Origin: Acinetobacter sp. A47
GTDB lineage: Bacteria > Pseudomonadota > Gammaproteobacteria > Pseudomonadales > Moraxellaceae
Length of the DNA: 64,000 nucleotides
Direction of reading: 5' to 3'
NCBI RefSeq assembly: GCF_000805455.1
Contig: NZ_JSUS01000044.1
Location: 62,001 to 126,000, forward strand
A program made the translations under genes and the position numbers. This document shows, one piece after another, positions 56,084-64,000 of this stretch (its first letter is position 1; each line of letters starts with the position of its first letter). Below the pieces are notes generated by a model, which worked only from the letters and a program-made list of their open reading frames with translations, made no database searches and had not been told where the DNA came from.

Positions 56084-57100
56084 ATGTTAGCGACACAAAA
56101 ACCAAAAGTGACTGTGATTCTGGCCAATCTAGGTACACCTGATGACGCCACTGTGCCAGCAGTACGACGTTTCCTGAAACAGTTTTTATCTGATAGCCGT
56201 GTGATTGAGATCCCTAAACTATTATGGTGGATCATTCTGCACCTCTTTGTTTTGACCTTCCGTCCCAAACGGGTGGCTGAAGCCTATGCTTCGGTCTGGT
56301 CTGGTGACTCACCCATGCGTGAAATCGTGCTGGAACAAACCCTGCTGATTAAACAACGCCTACAAGAAGAAAATCATCAGTTTGACCTGACGGTGGTACC
56401 TGCCATGACTTATGGCCAGCCGAGTATTCATGCCGTGCTGGAGCAACTGGCGCACACACCGCAAGAACATGTGATTTTATTGCCGTTATTTCCACAATAT
56501 TCAGCGACCTCGACGGCGCCACTTTATGATGCCTTTGCCAGGTGGATTCCCAAGCAGCGCCATTTACCGGGACTGACCCTGATCAAGGATTATTATCAGC
56601 ATCCTTTGTTTATTCAGGCATTGGCCGATGGTGTATTGAGATATCAGGCCCAACATGGCAAAGCTGAAAAACTGTTGATGTCCTTTCACGGAATTCCCCA
56701 ACCGTATGCCGATAAAGGTGACCCCTATGCCGAGCGTTGCCGGACCACAGCACGTCTGGTAGCAGAAGCGTTGCATCTGAAAGAGGATGAATGGGCGATC
56801 AGCTTCCAGTCACGTTTTGGCAAGCAGGAGTGGGTCAAGCCTTATACCGATCAGCTGTTACAGCAGTGGGGTGAGCAAAAAGTCCAGTCGGTACAGGTCA
56901 TTAGTCCGGCCTTTTCAGCAGACTGTCTGGAAACCTTAGAAGAACTGGCCATGCAGAACAAGGAAATTTTCCAGCATGCAGGCGGGGGCGACTATGCCTA
57001 TATTCCGGCACTGAATACCGATCAGGCCCATATAGATTTGCTTGCCGGTCTGGTTCAGGCTAATCTTGATGCACTTACCCATACCTTAGCCCATCGTTAA
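56084..57100 (+). CDS. hemH: Ferrochelatase
   Basis: The 338-residue protein inserts Fe2+ into protoporphyrin IX. It has the family signature [19 protein letters not shown] with the active-site His, the Glu-containing [17 protein letters not shown] and the LANLGTP opening. Start ATG 56084 ([12 protein letters not shown]) is preferred over ATG 56075 three codons earlier by comparison with family N-termini; both are possible. Confidence 0.95.
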   Translation: MLATQKPKVTVILANLGTPDDATVPAVRRFLKQFLSDSRVIEIPKLLWWIILHLFVLTFRPKRVAEAYASVWSGDSPMREIVLEQTLLIKQRLQEENHQFDLTVVPAMTYGQPSIHAVLEQLAHTPQEHVILLPLFPQYSATSTAPLYDAFARWIPKQRHLPGLTLIKDYYQHPLFIQALADGVLRYQAQHGKAEKLLMSFHGIPQPYADKGDPYAERCRTTARLVAEALHLKEDEWAISFQSRFGKQEWVKPYTDQLLQQWGEQKVQSVQVISPAFSADCLETLEELAMQNKEIFQHAGGGDYAYIPALNTDQAHIDLLAGLVQANLDALTHTLAHR

Positions 57101-57129
57101 ATCGACGCTTTATTTCGCCAGAGGTGACC

Positions 57130-57774
57130 ATGCTCCAAGTCAAAATTGTTCCCGTTACTGCATTTGCCCAAAACTGCTCAATCTTGTGGGATAGTGAAAG
57201 CAAAGAGGCAATTTTGATTGATGCGGGCGGTGATGCTGCGCTACTGAAAAAAGAAGTCGAGGCTTTGGGCCTGACTGTAAAAGCCCTATGGCTCACACAT
57301 GGTCATCTCGACCATGCCGGTGCCGTAGGGGAGCTTGCACAAACCTGGCAGGTTCCGGTGATTGGACCGCATAAGGAAGACCAGTTCTGGCTGGACATGA
57401 TTCAGGAAGTCTCGGCCCGTTACGGTTTTCCGATTCCACAGCCAGTCAAGGTCGATCAGTGGCTGGAAGGCGGTGAGGTGTTAAAGCTGGGTGAGGATGA
57501 ATTTGAAGTGCGTTTTGCCCCAGGCCATACCCCGGGGCATGTGATGTTCTATAACGCCAGACATGGTTTGTTATGGACAGGCGATGTACTGTTTAAAGGC
57601 TCGATTGGGCGTACCGATTTTCCAAGGGGCAACCACCAGCAGTTACTGGATTCAATCCAGCGCGAATGCTTTAGCTTGCCGGATGAAACCCAGTTTATTT
57701 CAGGTCATGGCCCAATCAGTACCATTGGCCATGAAAAGCAGTTTAATCCTTTTGTGGCCAGTAAAGCAGGTTAA
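57130..57774 (+). CDS. YcbL-type metallo-beta-lactamase-fold hydrolase (glyoxalase II-like)
   Basis: The 214-residue MBL-fold enzyme has the metal motif THGHLDHAG (His57, His59, Asp61, His62), then APGHTPGH and SGHGP. The short length without the C-terminal helical domain of GloB matches the YcbL group, type II glyoxalase II-like thioesterases. The start is ATG 57130 after AGAGGTG; a GTG two codons upstream lies within that site. Confidence 0.88.
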   Translation: MLQVKIVPVTAFAQNCSILWDSESKEAILIDAGGDAALLKKEVEALGLTVKALWLTHGHLDHAGAVGELAQTWQVPVIGPHKEDQFWLDMIQEVSARYGFPIPQPVKVDQWLEGGEVLKLGEDEFEVRFAPGHTPGHVMFYNARHGLLWTGDVLFKGSIGRTDFPRGNHQQLLDSIQRECFSLPDETQFISGHGPISTIGHEKQFNPFVASKAG

Positions 57775-57830
57775 CTGCCCCTTTTAGCTTGTGTAGAGCA
57801 GGCTGTCTGCACAAGCCGGTTTGCTTCCGG

Positions 57831-59567
57831 TCAGATCGTTTCCAGCCATTTCTGATTGGCCAGATTCAGGTCGAAGTTCACGCTATTACAGATGCTTTGC
57901 AAGTCAAATGACGCTTTATCTTCCGGAATCTGAATCAGGATTGGTAAACGGGTAATGCCATTGTCGCCAGTTGGAAAGGCATAATGCCGTTCTTTGTGGT
58001 TGATCGAGATGAGTGATTCAGATTCAAGATAAATGATCAGTGATGGGAAACGTCGCTGGATGCGCAAAATTTCCTGATGGGCATTTTTTTTGATCTGTGC
58101 GGTTTTCTGTTTGAGCTTGTCAATATTGTCTTTTATTTTTTGCGGCTTATTGAGCAGTTTACTGAGCAAAGAGGCACTCTGTTTGAGTTGACGCTGGTTT
58201 TCCTTGAGTTCGGAAAACGCATCTTTATATTCCTGTAAGGAATTCAGGCTAATATCCTTGAGCAGGTTGGTCGGTTCGGCCGCTTCAGCATGATGCTTTT
58301 TCCACTCCTCATACGAAAATACGGTAAATATATCCGAATGCCGTTTCTGTAGCAGCGTCGCATAGGATTTGAGCCGGGCAATAAACAGGCTGACCTGTTT
58401 ATTCAGGATCAGGGAAGGTTGTGACTGGAATTCGATAAAATGGCTAATCAGCTCATCCAGTATCTGTTTCACACTCAAATACAGATAGTTACACTCATCA
58501 CGATGATGCACCGAATGCTTGAGCGCATCGGCGACAGGCTCAAGAATATTGCTGCACAGCTTCTGCTCAAAATCAATCAGCCGCTGTTCCACCAGTTTTT
58601 CAATAAATACCCCGTTGGGCTGTAACGGCTGTTTCAGGAAAGGCACCAGGGTCTTGCTGCTATAAAGTTCGATATTGCGCACGATATCGGACACATACTG
58701 GTTGACCGGCTGATCAATGGTAATGATCCGGCTGATCTGCCATTCAAATTGTGCCTGATGGTGGTTGTCCTCGATTTTGTCTAAATCCAGAATGGCGGAA
58801 TGCACGTAAATGTTTTCACAGCCTTCGAGTTTTTCTTCTTGCAGGAAACGGCGGATGGAAAAGGTATCGGGCATGCCATCCTTGCTGGGCGCCAGAGCAA
58901 AAATATACTTGGAGGTTTTAACGATCTCCAGTTGCCTGTCTTTTTGCTGTTTATACAGAAAATATTTAAGGATATGCGGTTTTTCTGCTCTCAACTGATG
59001 TGAGCGCAGCAGCTGGAAAGAGTACTTTAATAGTTGCTGCTTGAGATAAACCTCGGTTATGAAGGTCTTGATGACATCAAGGTCGATCTGCCGCTGACAG
59101 GCGGGTAATACGATTCTTTGTTTTGCCAGGATAATCTGGGCAGCTGTATAGATAAACTCTTTTAATATCAGCTTTTTTTGTTCCTGCAAGTCAAAGTCAT
59201 CCTCGGTCTCAAGAGTATTGATCTGGGCTAAAATATGCTCCAGATAATCGGCAATTTCATAAACATGCGCATAGTGTTTTAACTTTTCCAGTGAAGCGGC
59301 AATTTGGGTGACCAGCAGCTTGACGGGAGCAATATAGATTTTCTCGAGCAGCAACTGAAAGTCATGTCTTGCCAGATAGGAAAACCGGTTGTCCTTGCGG
59401 TTCCAGTGGATTTTTTTCGGTTGCAGAACCTGCTGGGCAATTTTTTCACATTGCTCAGGTGTATGTTGTGAAAATAGCGTGACCAGGGTATTTTGCCAGT
59501 GTGCATCCAGATTGGGATCAATTTGTGTTGCCAACACTTTAAGCTGATAAGGAATATCATTATTCAT
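57831..59567 (-). CDS. Coiled-coil orphan protein, unknown function
   Basis: The 578-residue hydrophilic, largely helical protein has no signal peptide, membrane helix or recognised domain. Residues about 440-520 form a coiled coil (LKENQRQLKQSASLLSKLL, then KIKDNIDKLKQKTAQIKKNA). The start is taken at ATG 59567 (MNNDIPYQL), 10 bases after CAGGAT, rather than ATG 59615. It is divergent from pqqA across a 428-base gap and convergent with the hydrolase gene. I do not recognise the family. Confidence 0.6.
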   Translation of the reverse strand: MNNDIPYQLKVLATQIDPNLDAHWQNTLVTLFSQHTPEQCEKIAQQVLQPKKIHWNRKDNRFSYLARHDFQLLLEKIYIAPVKLLVTQIAASLEKLKHYAHVYEIADYLEHILAQINTLETEDDFDLQEQKKLILKEFIYTAAQIILAKQRIVLPACQRQIDLDVIKTFITEVYLKQQLLKYSFQLLRSHQLRAEKPHILKYFLYKQQKDRQLEIVKTSKYIFALAPSKDGMPDTFSIRRFLQEEKLEGCENIYVHSAILDLDKIEDNHHQAQFEWQISRIITIDQPVNQYVSDIVRNIELYSSKTLVPFLKQPLQPNGVFIEKLVEQRLIDFEQKLCSNILEPVADALKHSVHHRDECNYLYLSVKQILDELISHFIEFQSQPSLILNKQVSLFIARLKSYATLLQKRHSDIFTVFSYEEWKKHHAEAAEPTNLLKDISLNSLQEYKDAFSELKENQRQLKQSASLLSKLLNKPQKIKDNIDKLKQKTAQIKKNAHQEILRIQRRFPSLIIYLESESLISINHKERHYAFPTGDNGITRLPILIQIPEDKASFDLQSICNSVNFDLNLANQKWLETI

Positions 59568-59995
59568 TGTTACATCCTGGTAATTTACTATTTTTATTAA
59601 ATAAGCTGATTCCATGTAAAGGCATGTGCAACTGGATCAGAATGTTGTATCTGGGTTGAGATGTAGGTACTGTTTTTATTCAACCCGACTATTATGGCTA
59701 GATTTGCATAAGGTCATAAAAAAGTAAATTACTGTGATGTGTATCGCAGATTTAAAATGTGTAAAATTTTATTAAAACATGGCAGAAGCGAGGCGGCTTG
59801 GTTAGCAGCAGGCCCGAGCACAGGTGCGTCTTGCTGAAATTTAGACAAAAATCACAATTATCGAACAATATCTTCGGCCGGGTAGGTCTACAAGGCGGTT
59901 ATTTTTATTTAGAATCAATTGTTGTAAACGTTTTATTAAATTTGAAAGCGTTGTGTAAAGAGACATGACGCCACCATTGAGTCGGAGATGATTTC
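59568..59995. other. Divergent control region of the orphan and pqqA
   Basis: 428 bases with no gene. It contains a CRP-like sequence TGTGA-N6-TCGCA at 59733-59748 and AT-rich stretches near 59910-59945, 50-85 bases before pqqA, where its promoter is expected. The hexamers are not clear enough to name. No large repeat was found. Confidence 0.4.
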
Positions 59996-60070
59996 ATGCA
60001 ATGGACTAAACCAGCTTTCACTGATGTACGTATCGGTTTTGAAGTGACCATGTACTTCGAAGTACGTTAA
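59996..60070 (+). CDS. pqqA: PQQ precursor peptide PqqA
   Basis: The 24-residue peptide MQWTKPAFTDVRIGFEVTMY continues to FEVR. It contains the Glu16-x3-Tyr20 pair that PqqE links and later enzymes turn into pyrroloquinoline quinone, the cofactor of periplasmic glucose dehydrogenase. A GGAGATG ribosome binding site lies just upstream. It is separated from pqqB by a strong hairpin, which limits read-through so that pqqA is expressed more than the rest. Confidence 0.97.
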   Translation: MQWTKPAFTDVRIGFEVTMYFEVR

Positions 60071-60089
60071 TCATTCATATTTAAACTCA

Positions 60090-60125
60090 AGATAAGCCCT
60101 AGTGATGTCTAGGGCTTATCTTTTT
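60090..60125 (+). terminator. pqqA-pqqB attenuator hairpin
   Basis: AGATAAGCCCTAG and CTAGGGCTTATCT form a 13-bp perfect stem with loop TGATGT, followed by TTTT. It lies between pqqA and pqqB; partial read-through would give a high ratio of peptide to enzymes. Confidence 0.88.
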
Positions 60126-60144
60126 CTAAAAAGAAATTAAATTT

Positions 60145-61056
60145 ATGTATATTCATGTCTTAGGTTCCGCTGCAGGAGGCGGTTTTCCCCAGTGGAATTG
60201 TAATTGTCCCAACTGTCATGGCGTACGTACAGCAACGATTCAGGCCAAGGCGCGTACCCAGTCCTCAATTGCCGTTTCTGAAAATGGTATCGACTGGGTG
60301 TTGCTGAATGCTTCACCGGATATCCGTCAGCAATTATTCGATTTCAAGGCAGCCCAGCCTGCACGGCAGTTACGTGATACCGGGATTCGTGATGTGATCC
60401 TGATGGACAGTCAGCTGGATCATACCACCGGACTGCTGACCTTGCGGGAAGGCTGTCCGATCAGGGTCTGGTGTACCGAGATGGTTTATCAGGACCTCAC
60501 CACAGGTTTTCCTGTATTTAATATGCTGAAACACTGGAATGGTGGTTTGCAATATCAGCCAATCGACCCGAAACAGGCGTTTCAGATTGCCGGTTTTGAG
60601 CAGCTGGAATTTATTCCGCTGGTGATTCAGAGTGCTGCACCACCGTATTCTCCACATCGCCATGATCCGCATGAAGGCGACAATATTGCCCTGATCATCC
60701 GCGATCATAACACCGCCAAACAGCTGTTTTACGCTCCTGGACTCGGCAAGATTGATGAGCAGGTCATGCAGATTATGCAGCAGTCGGACTGTGTCATGAT
60801 TGATGGTACGCTCTGGACAGATGATGAAATGCAGCAAACCGGAGTTGGCAGCAAAACCGGTCGGGAGATGGGGCATTTGTACATTAGTGGCGAGGGTGGT
60901 TCATTGTCTTACCTGAATCAGCTCAGTTGTGCTAAAAAAGTGCTGATTCATATTAATAATACCAATCCGATCCTGGATGAAAGCTCGGCCCAGTTTGCCG
61001 AACTCAAGGCCCACGGTGTTGAAGTGGCTTTTGATGGCATGCAGATCGAGCTTTGA
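60145..61056 (+). CDS. pqqB: PQQ biosynthesis protein PqqB
   Basis: The 303-residue metallo-beta-lactamase-fold protein opens with [20 protein letters not shown] (Cys19, Cys21, Cys24), the N-terminal zinc knuckle of PqqB. It acts as a hydroxylase on the tyrosine/diglutamate intermediate. First gene after the attenuator, 12 bases ahead of the usual pqqC start region. Confidence 0.96.
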   Translation: MYIHVLGSAAGGGFPQWNCNCPNCHGVRTATIQAKARTQSSIAVSENGIDWVLLNASPDIRQQLFDFKAAQPARQLRDTGIRDVILMDSQLDHTTGLLTLREGCPIRVWCTEMVYQDLTTGFPVFNMLKHWNGGLQYQPIDPKQAFQIAGFEQLEFIPLVIQSAAPPYSPHRHDPHEGDNIALIIRDHNTAKQLFYAPGLGKIDEQVMQIMQQSDCVMIDGTLWTDDEMQQTGVGSKTGREMGHLYISGEGGSLSYLNQLSCAKKVLIHINNTNPILDESSAQFAELKAHGVEVAFDGMQIEL

Positions 61057-61064
61057 GGTGAATG

Positions 61065-61823
61065 ATGATGTCCACTGATGTATTAAGTGTCGAACAGTTT
61101 AAGCAGGCCATTCTGGATAAAGGCCAGTACTATCATATTTATCATCCTTTTCATGTGATGATGTATGAAGGCAAAGCCACCCAGCAGCAAATTCAGGCCT
61201 GGGTCGCCAATCGCTATTATTATCAAATCAATATTCCGCTAAAAGATGCGGCGATCATGGCCAATTGTCCAGACCAGCGTGTGCGTCAGGAATGGATTCA
61301 GCGGCTGCTGGATCAGGATGGCGAATATCCTGACGGGGGAGGCCGTGAAGCATGGTTGCGTCTGGCTGAAGCGGTAGGCCTGACCCGTGAACAGGTCATT
61401 TCAGAAGAGCTGGTACTGCCGGGTGTACGTTTCGCCGTGGACGCCTATGTCAATTTTGCCCGCCGTGCTACATGGCGTGAAGCTGCCAGCAGTTCCTTGA
61501 CGGAATTGTTTGCACCACAGATTCACCAGTCACGCCTTGACTCATGGCCACAGCATTATCCATGGATTGATGATCAGGGCTATGATTATTTCCGTTCGCG
61601 TTTAAGTCAGGCACGTCGTGATGTCGAGCATGGCCTGAGTATTACCCTGGACTCGTTTACCACCTATGAACAGCAGCAGCGCATGCTGGAAATCTTGCAG
61701 TTCAAGCTGGATATCCTGTGGAGTATTCTGGATGCACTGACGCTGGCCTATGTGCATCAGCAGGCACCGTATCATACCGTGACCACCCAACCGGTCTGGC
61801 ATAAGGGGTTATTCCGTGAGTAA
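61065..61823 (+). CDS. pqqC: Pyrroloquinoline-quinone synthase PqqC
   Basis: The protein is about 252 residues; it catalyses the final oxidase and ring-closing step. The family blocks [39 protein letters not shown] and [19 protein letters not shown] are present. Three consecutive ATG codons (61062, 61065, 61068) follow GAGGTG; the middle one has the best spacing. The 3' end overlaps pqqD. Confidence 0.96.
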   Translation: MMSTDVLSVEQFKQAILDKGQYYHIYHPFHVMMYEGKATQQQIQAWVANRYYYQINIPLKDAAIMANCPDQRVRQEWIQRLLDQDGEYPDGGGREAWLRLAEAVGLTREQVISEELVLPGVRFAVDAYVNFARRATWREAASSSLTELFAPQIHQSRLDSWPQHYPWIDDQGYDYFRSRLSQARRDVEHGLSITLDSFTTYEQQQRMLEILQFKLDILWSILDALTLAYVHQQAPYHTVTTQPVWHKGLFRE

Positions 61824-62100
61824 TGCAGCATTTGATTTAAATCTGGTTCCCATCTGGCGACAGGGCTACCGCTTTCAGTTTGAGCCGGCACAAAATGCCT
61901 TTGTCATTTTATATCCGGAAGGCATGATCAAGCTGAATGACAGTGCAGGGGCCATCGGACAGCATATTGATGGACAACGCACGGTTGCTGCCATTGTGGC
62001 ACTGCTGAAACAGCAGTTTGGCGATATTGCCGAAATCGAGCAGGATGTGGTCGATTATATGCGGGTTGCCCAGCAACAATTCTGGATTGAATTGCAATGA
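61816..62100 (+). CDS. pqqD: PqqA-binding chaperone PqqD
   Basis: The 94-residue RRE-type (RiPP recognition element) protein delivers PqqA to PqqE. It starts with GTG inside pqqC (8-base overlap) and its stop overlaps the pqqE start, so translation is coupled through the operon. It has the family segment [19 protein letters not shown]. Confidence 0.94.
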   Translation: MSNAAFDLNLVPIWRQGYRFQFEPAQNAFVILYPEGMIKLNDSAGAIGQHIDGQRTVAAIVALLKQQFGDIAEIEQDVVDYMRVAQQQFWIELQ

Positions 62101-63260
62101 CTGAAGGTATCGGTTTACCCCTCTGGCTTCTGGCCGAGCTGACCTATCGTTGTCCCTTGCAATGTCCATACTGTTCTAATCCGCTAGATTATGCGCAGCA
62201 TAAAAATGAACTGAGCACGCAAGAGTGGTGTGATGTATTTGATCAGGCGCGGCAGATGGGGGCGGTGCAACTGGGCTTTTCCGGTGGTGAACCGCTGGTA
62301 CGCCAAGATCTGGAACAACTGGTTGCACATGCGCACCGGCAAGGGTTTTATACCAATTTAATCACCTCGGGCATGGGCCTGAACGAGCAGCGTATTGCCC
62401 AGCTCAAACAGGCGGGACTGGATCACATCCAGATCAGTTTTCAGGCCAGCGATGCTGTGGTGAATGATGCTCTGGCAGGTTCAAGGCATGCCTTTGAACA
62501 GAAATATGAAATGTGCCGTCTGGTCAAGCAATATGACTATCCGATGGTGCTGAACTTTGTGATTCACCGGCATAATATTGACCAGATTGAACAGATTATT
62601 GAGCTGTGTCTGGAACTGAATGCCGATACGGTTGAACTGGCGATCTGCCAGTTTTATGGCTGGGCCTTTTTAAACCGTCAGGGCTTATTGCCCACGCAGG
62701 AACAGTTGATCCGTGCCGAACAGGTGACCAATGCCTATCGAGAAAAGCTGCGCCAGCAGAATCATCCGTGCAAGTTGATCTTTGTGGTGCCTGATTATTA
62801 CGAGGAACGGCCGAAAGCCTGCATGAATGGCTGGGGCAAGATTTTCTTTACCGTAACCCCTGATGGTACGGCATTGCCCTGTCATGCAGCCCGCCAGCTA
62901 CCCATTGCGTTTCCGAATGTACGTGAACAGTCTTTGGCTGATATCTGGTACACATCCACAGGGTTTAACCATTTTCGCGGTGATGCATGGATGCCGGAAA
63001 GCTGTCGTAGCTGTCCGGACAAGCAAAAAGATTTTGGCGGCTGTCGCTGTCAGGCCTATATGCTGACCGGTGATGCGGCCAATGCCGATCCGGTGTGTGG
63101 TAAATCTGAGTATCATCACCTGATTGAACAGGCGCGTAGCGAGAGTGAGCAGGCTGCATCTCTTGAGCAACTGCAATTTCGCAATAGCAAAAACTCAAAA
63201 CGTCTGGCGCTTCAGCAAAAGATTCCGGTGCGTAGCATTCCGGGTGAACCTTCTTCATGA
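62097..63260 (+). CDS. pqqE: PqqA peptide cyclase PqqE (radical SAM)
   Basis: The 387-residue radical SAM/SPASM enzyme forms the Glu-Tyr carbon-carbon bond in PqqA. The SAM cluster cysteines are Cys19, Cys23, Cys26 (RCPLQCPYC). GFSGGEPL follows, and auxiliary cluster cysteines lie in the C-terminal SPASM part ([24 protein letters not shown]). The stop overlaps the following dipeptidase start. Confidence 0.97.
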   Translation: MTEGIGLPLWLLAELTYRCPLQCPYCSNPLDYAQHKNELSTQEWCDVFDQARQMGAVQLGFSGGEPLVRQDLEQLVAHAHRQGFYTNLITSGMGLNEQRIAQLKQAGLDHIQISFQASDAVVNDALAGSRHAFEQKYEMCRLVKQYDYPMVLNFVIHRHNIDQIEQIIELCLELNADTVELAICQFYGWAFLNRQGLLPTQEQLIRAEQVTNAYREKLRQQNHPCKLIFVVPDYYEERPKACMNGWGKIFFTVTPDGTALPCHAARQLPIAFPNVREQSLADIWYTSTGFNHFRGDAWMPESCRSCPDKQKDFGGCRCQAYMLTGDAANADPVCGKSEYHHLIEQARSESEQAASLEQLQFRNSKNSKRLALQQKIPVRSIPGEPSS

Positions 63261-64000
63261 AACAAGGTCTGAATCATTCTAAAGTCACGGTTTTTGACGG
63301 TCATAATGACCTGCTGACCCGCTTGTGGCTCAGTGATCAGGCCGATCCGGTGCGGGCTTTCATCCATGATCATCTACCCGGACAACTGGATTTAAACCGT
63401 TGCCAGCAAGCGGGTTTTGCAGGTGGCATGTTTGCAATTTTTCTACCGCCATTTGCTTATGTCAAACAGCATCATCCCGATAAACTCGTGGATAAACATG
63501 CCGAAGATTTCACTCAACAGCAGGTTGAGCAGATCTGTCTGGCGCAACTCGAGCTGGCCCAGCAGATGGTGCAGGCTTGCGGGCAGATCCGGCTCTGTAC
63601 CTCGGTGCAACAGATACAGGATTGTCGCGCTCAAGGTCAACTGGCGGTGGTGCTGCATATGGAAGGGGCAGAAGCCCTACAGGATAATCCAGACTTACTC
63701 GATATTTTTTATCAGGCTGGTCTACGGAGTGTGGGTCCTCTCTGGAACAGGATCAGCCGATTTGGACATGGCTTAAATGCCCGTTTCCCGCATTCGCCTG
63801 ACACAGGTGCAGGCCTGACTCCTCAAGGCAAAGCATTGGTTAAACGCTGTGCCGAGAAAAAAATGCTGGTGGATGTGTCACATATGAACGAACGGGCATT
63901 CTGGGACACGGTGGAGATTTTACAGCAACCGATTGTCGCCACCCATTCCAATGCCCATGCTTTATGTCCGCAGGCGCGTAATCTGACTGATTTGCAACTT
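63257..64000 (+). CDS. Membrane dipeptidase (peptidase M19), 5' part
   Basis: The frame runs open to the window end (248 codons seen of about 320-400 expected). It opens near [13 protein letters not shown], whose His-x-Asp binds zinc; the bridging Glu is in LHMEGAEAL, then [13 protein letters not shown] and ATHSNAHAL supply further metal ligands. The start ATG overlaps the pqqE stop (ATGA), placing it in the pqq operon. M19 dipeptidases are known neighbours of pqq genes in Acinetobacter; a role in trimming the linked PqqA peptide is possible but unproven. Confidence 0.9.
   Translation, partial: MKQGLNHSKVTVFDGHNDLLTRLWLSDQADPVRAFIHDHLPGQLDLNRCQQAGFAGGMFAIFLPPFAYVKQHHPDKLVDKHAEDFTQQQVEQICLAQLELAQQMVQACGQIRLCTSVQQIQDCRAQGQLAVVLHMEGAEALQDNPDLLDIFYQAGLRSVGPLWNRISRFGHGLNARFPHSPDTGAGLTPQGKALVKRCAEKKMLVDVSHMNERAFWDTVEILQQPIVATHSNAHALCPQARNLTDLQL

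Overview
The window is 64 kb of a gammaproteobacterial chromosome that I assign to Acinetobacter (Moraxellaceae). Evidence is the combination of a 24-residue PqqA with a pqqABCDE cluster followed by an M19 dipeptidase, a two-domain polyphosphate:AMP phosphotransferase (the enzyme characterised in A. johnsonii), a fused hisIE, an ubiE-ubiJ-ubiB cluster, recC-recB-recD in that order and an infB-rbfA pair. By eye base composition is higher in G+C than A. baumannii; I did not compute it, and the species is not determined. Most of the window is core chromosome. I see no prophage, insertion sequence, tRNA/rRNA gene or CRISPR array.

Layout. 1-2.2 kb: 3' part of infB, then rbfA. 2.2-8.4 kb (minus): a complete six-gene Mrp/Mnh Na+/H+ antiporter operon with fused MnhA-MnhB. 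8.6-12.3 kb (minus): hisIE, an FBH1-like UvrD helicase and an SMC/RecF-type ATPase with a degenerate catalytic site, closely spaced. 12.8-16.1 kb (minus): ubiE-ubiJ-ubiB. 16.3-20.7 kb: a small alpha-helical family protein, pap, an MFS carboxylate transporter and a small membrane-associated protein. 20.9-30.1 kb: recC-recB-recD. 30.1-30.8 kb: a gene-free stretch holding what looks like a GacA-controlled Rsm-type small RNA and a second short transcript. 30.8-36.6 kb: serine hydrolase, rpsO-pnp, dctA. 36.7-45.6 kb: a frameshifted corA-like gene, cbpA-cbpM, a LysE exporter, hslO, a CPA2 antiporter and priA. 45.9-47.6 kb: gspF-gspG of type II secretion. 47.9-57.8 kb: small membrane protein, lnt-corC, tusA, etfD, DUF1285 protein, murI, a DUF4062 protein, hemH and a YcbL-type hydrolase. 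57.8-64 kb: a coiled-coil orphan and, divergently, pqqABCDE plus the start of a dipeptidase gene.

The most notable signals are not protein families. (i) A perfect GacA-type upstream activating sequence (TGTAAG-N6-CTTACA) lies about 60 bases before a gene-free segment with GGA-bearing hairpins and a strong terminator, the layout of rsmX/Y/Z in Pseudomonas. (ii) Seven 12-bp tandem units, each containing a DnaA-box-like 9-mer and the first one perfect, cover the 5' end of recD. (iii) A dispersed hairpin element occurs between the corA-like gene and cbpM, downstream of etfD, and inside gspG. The base pairs covary between copies, and in gspG the element has been absorbed into the reading frame, giving an unusually long prepilin leader. 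(iv) The ATPase next to the FBH1-like helicase keeps Walker A but has Gln where the catalytic Glu of Walker B should be.
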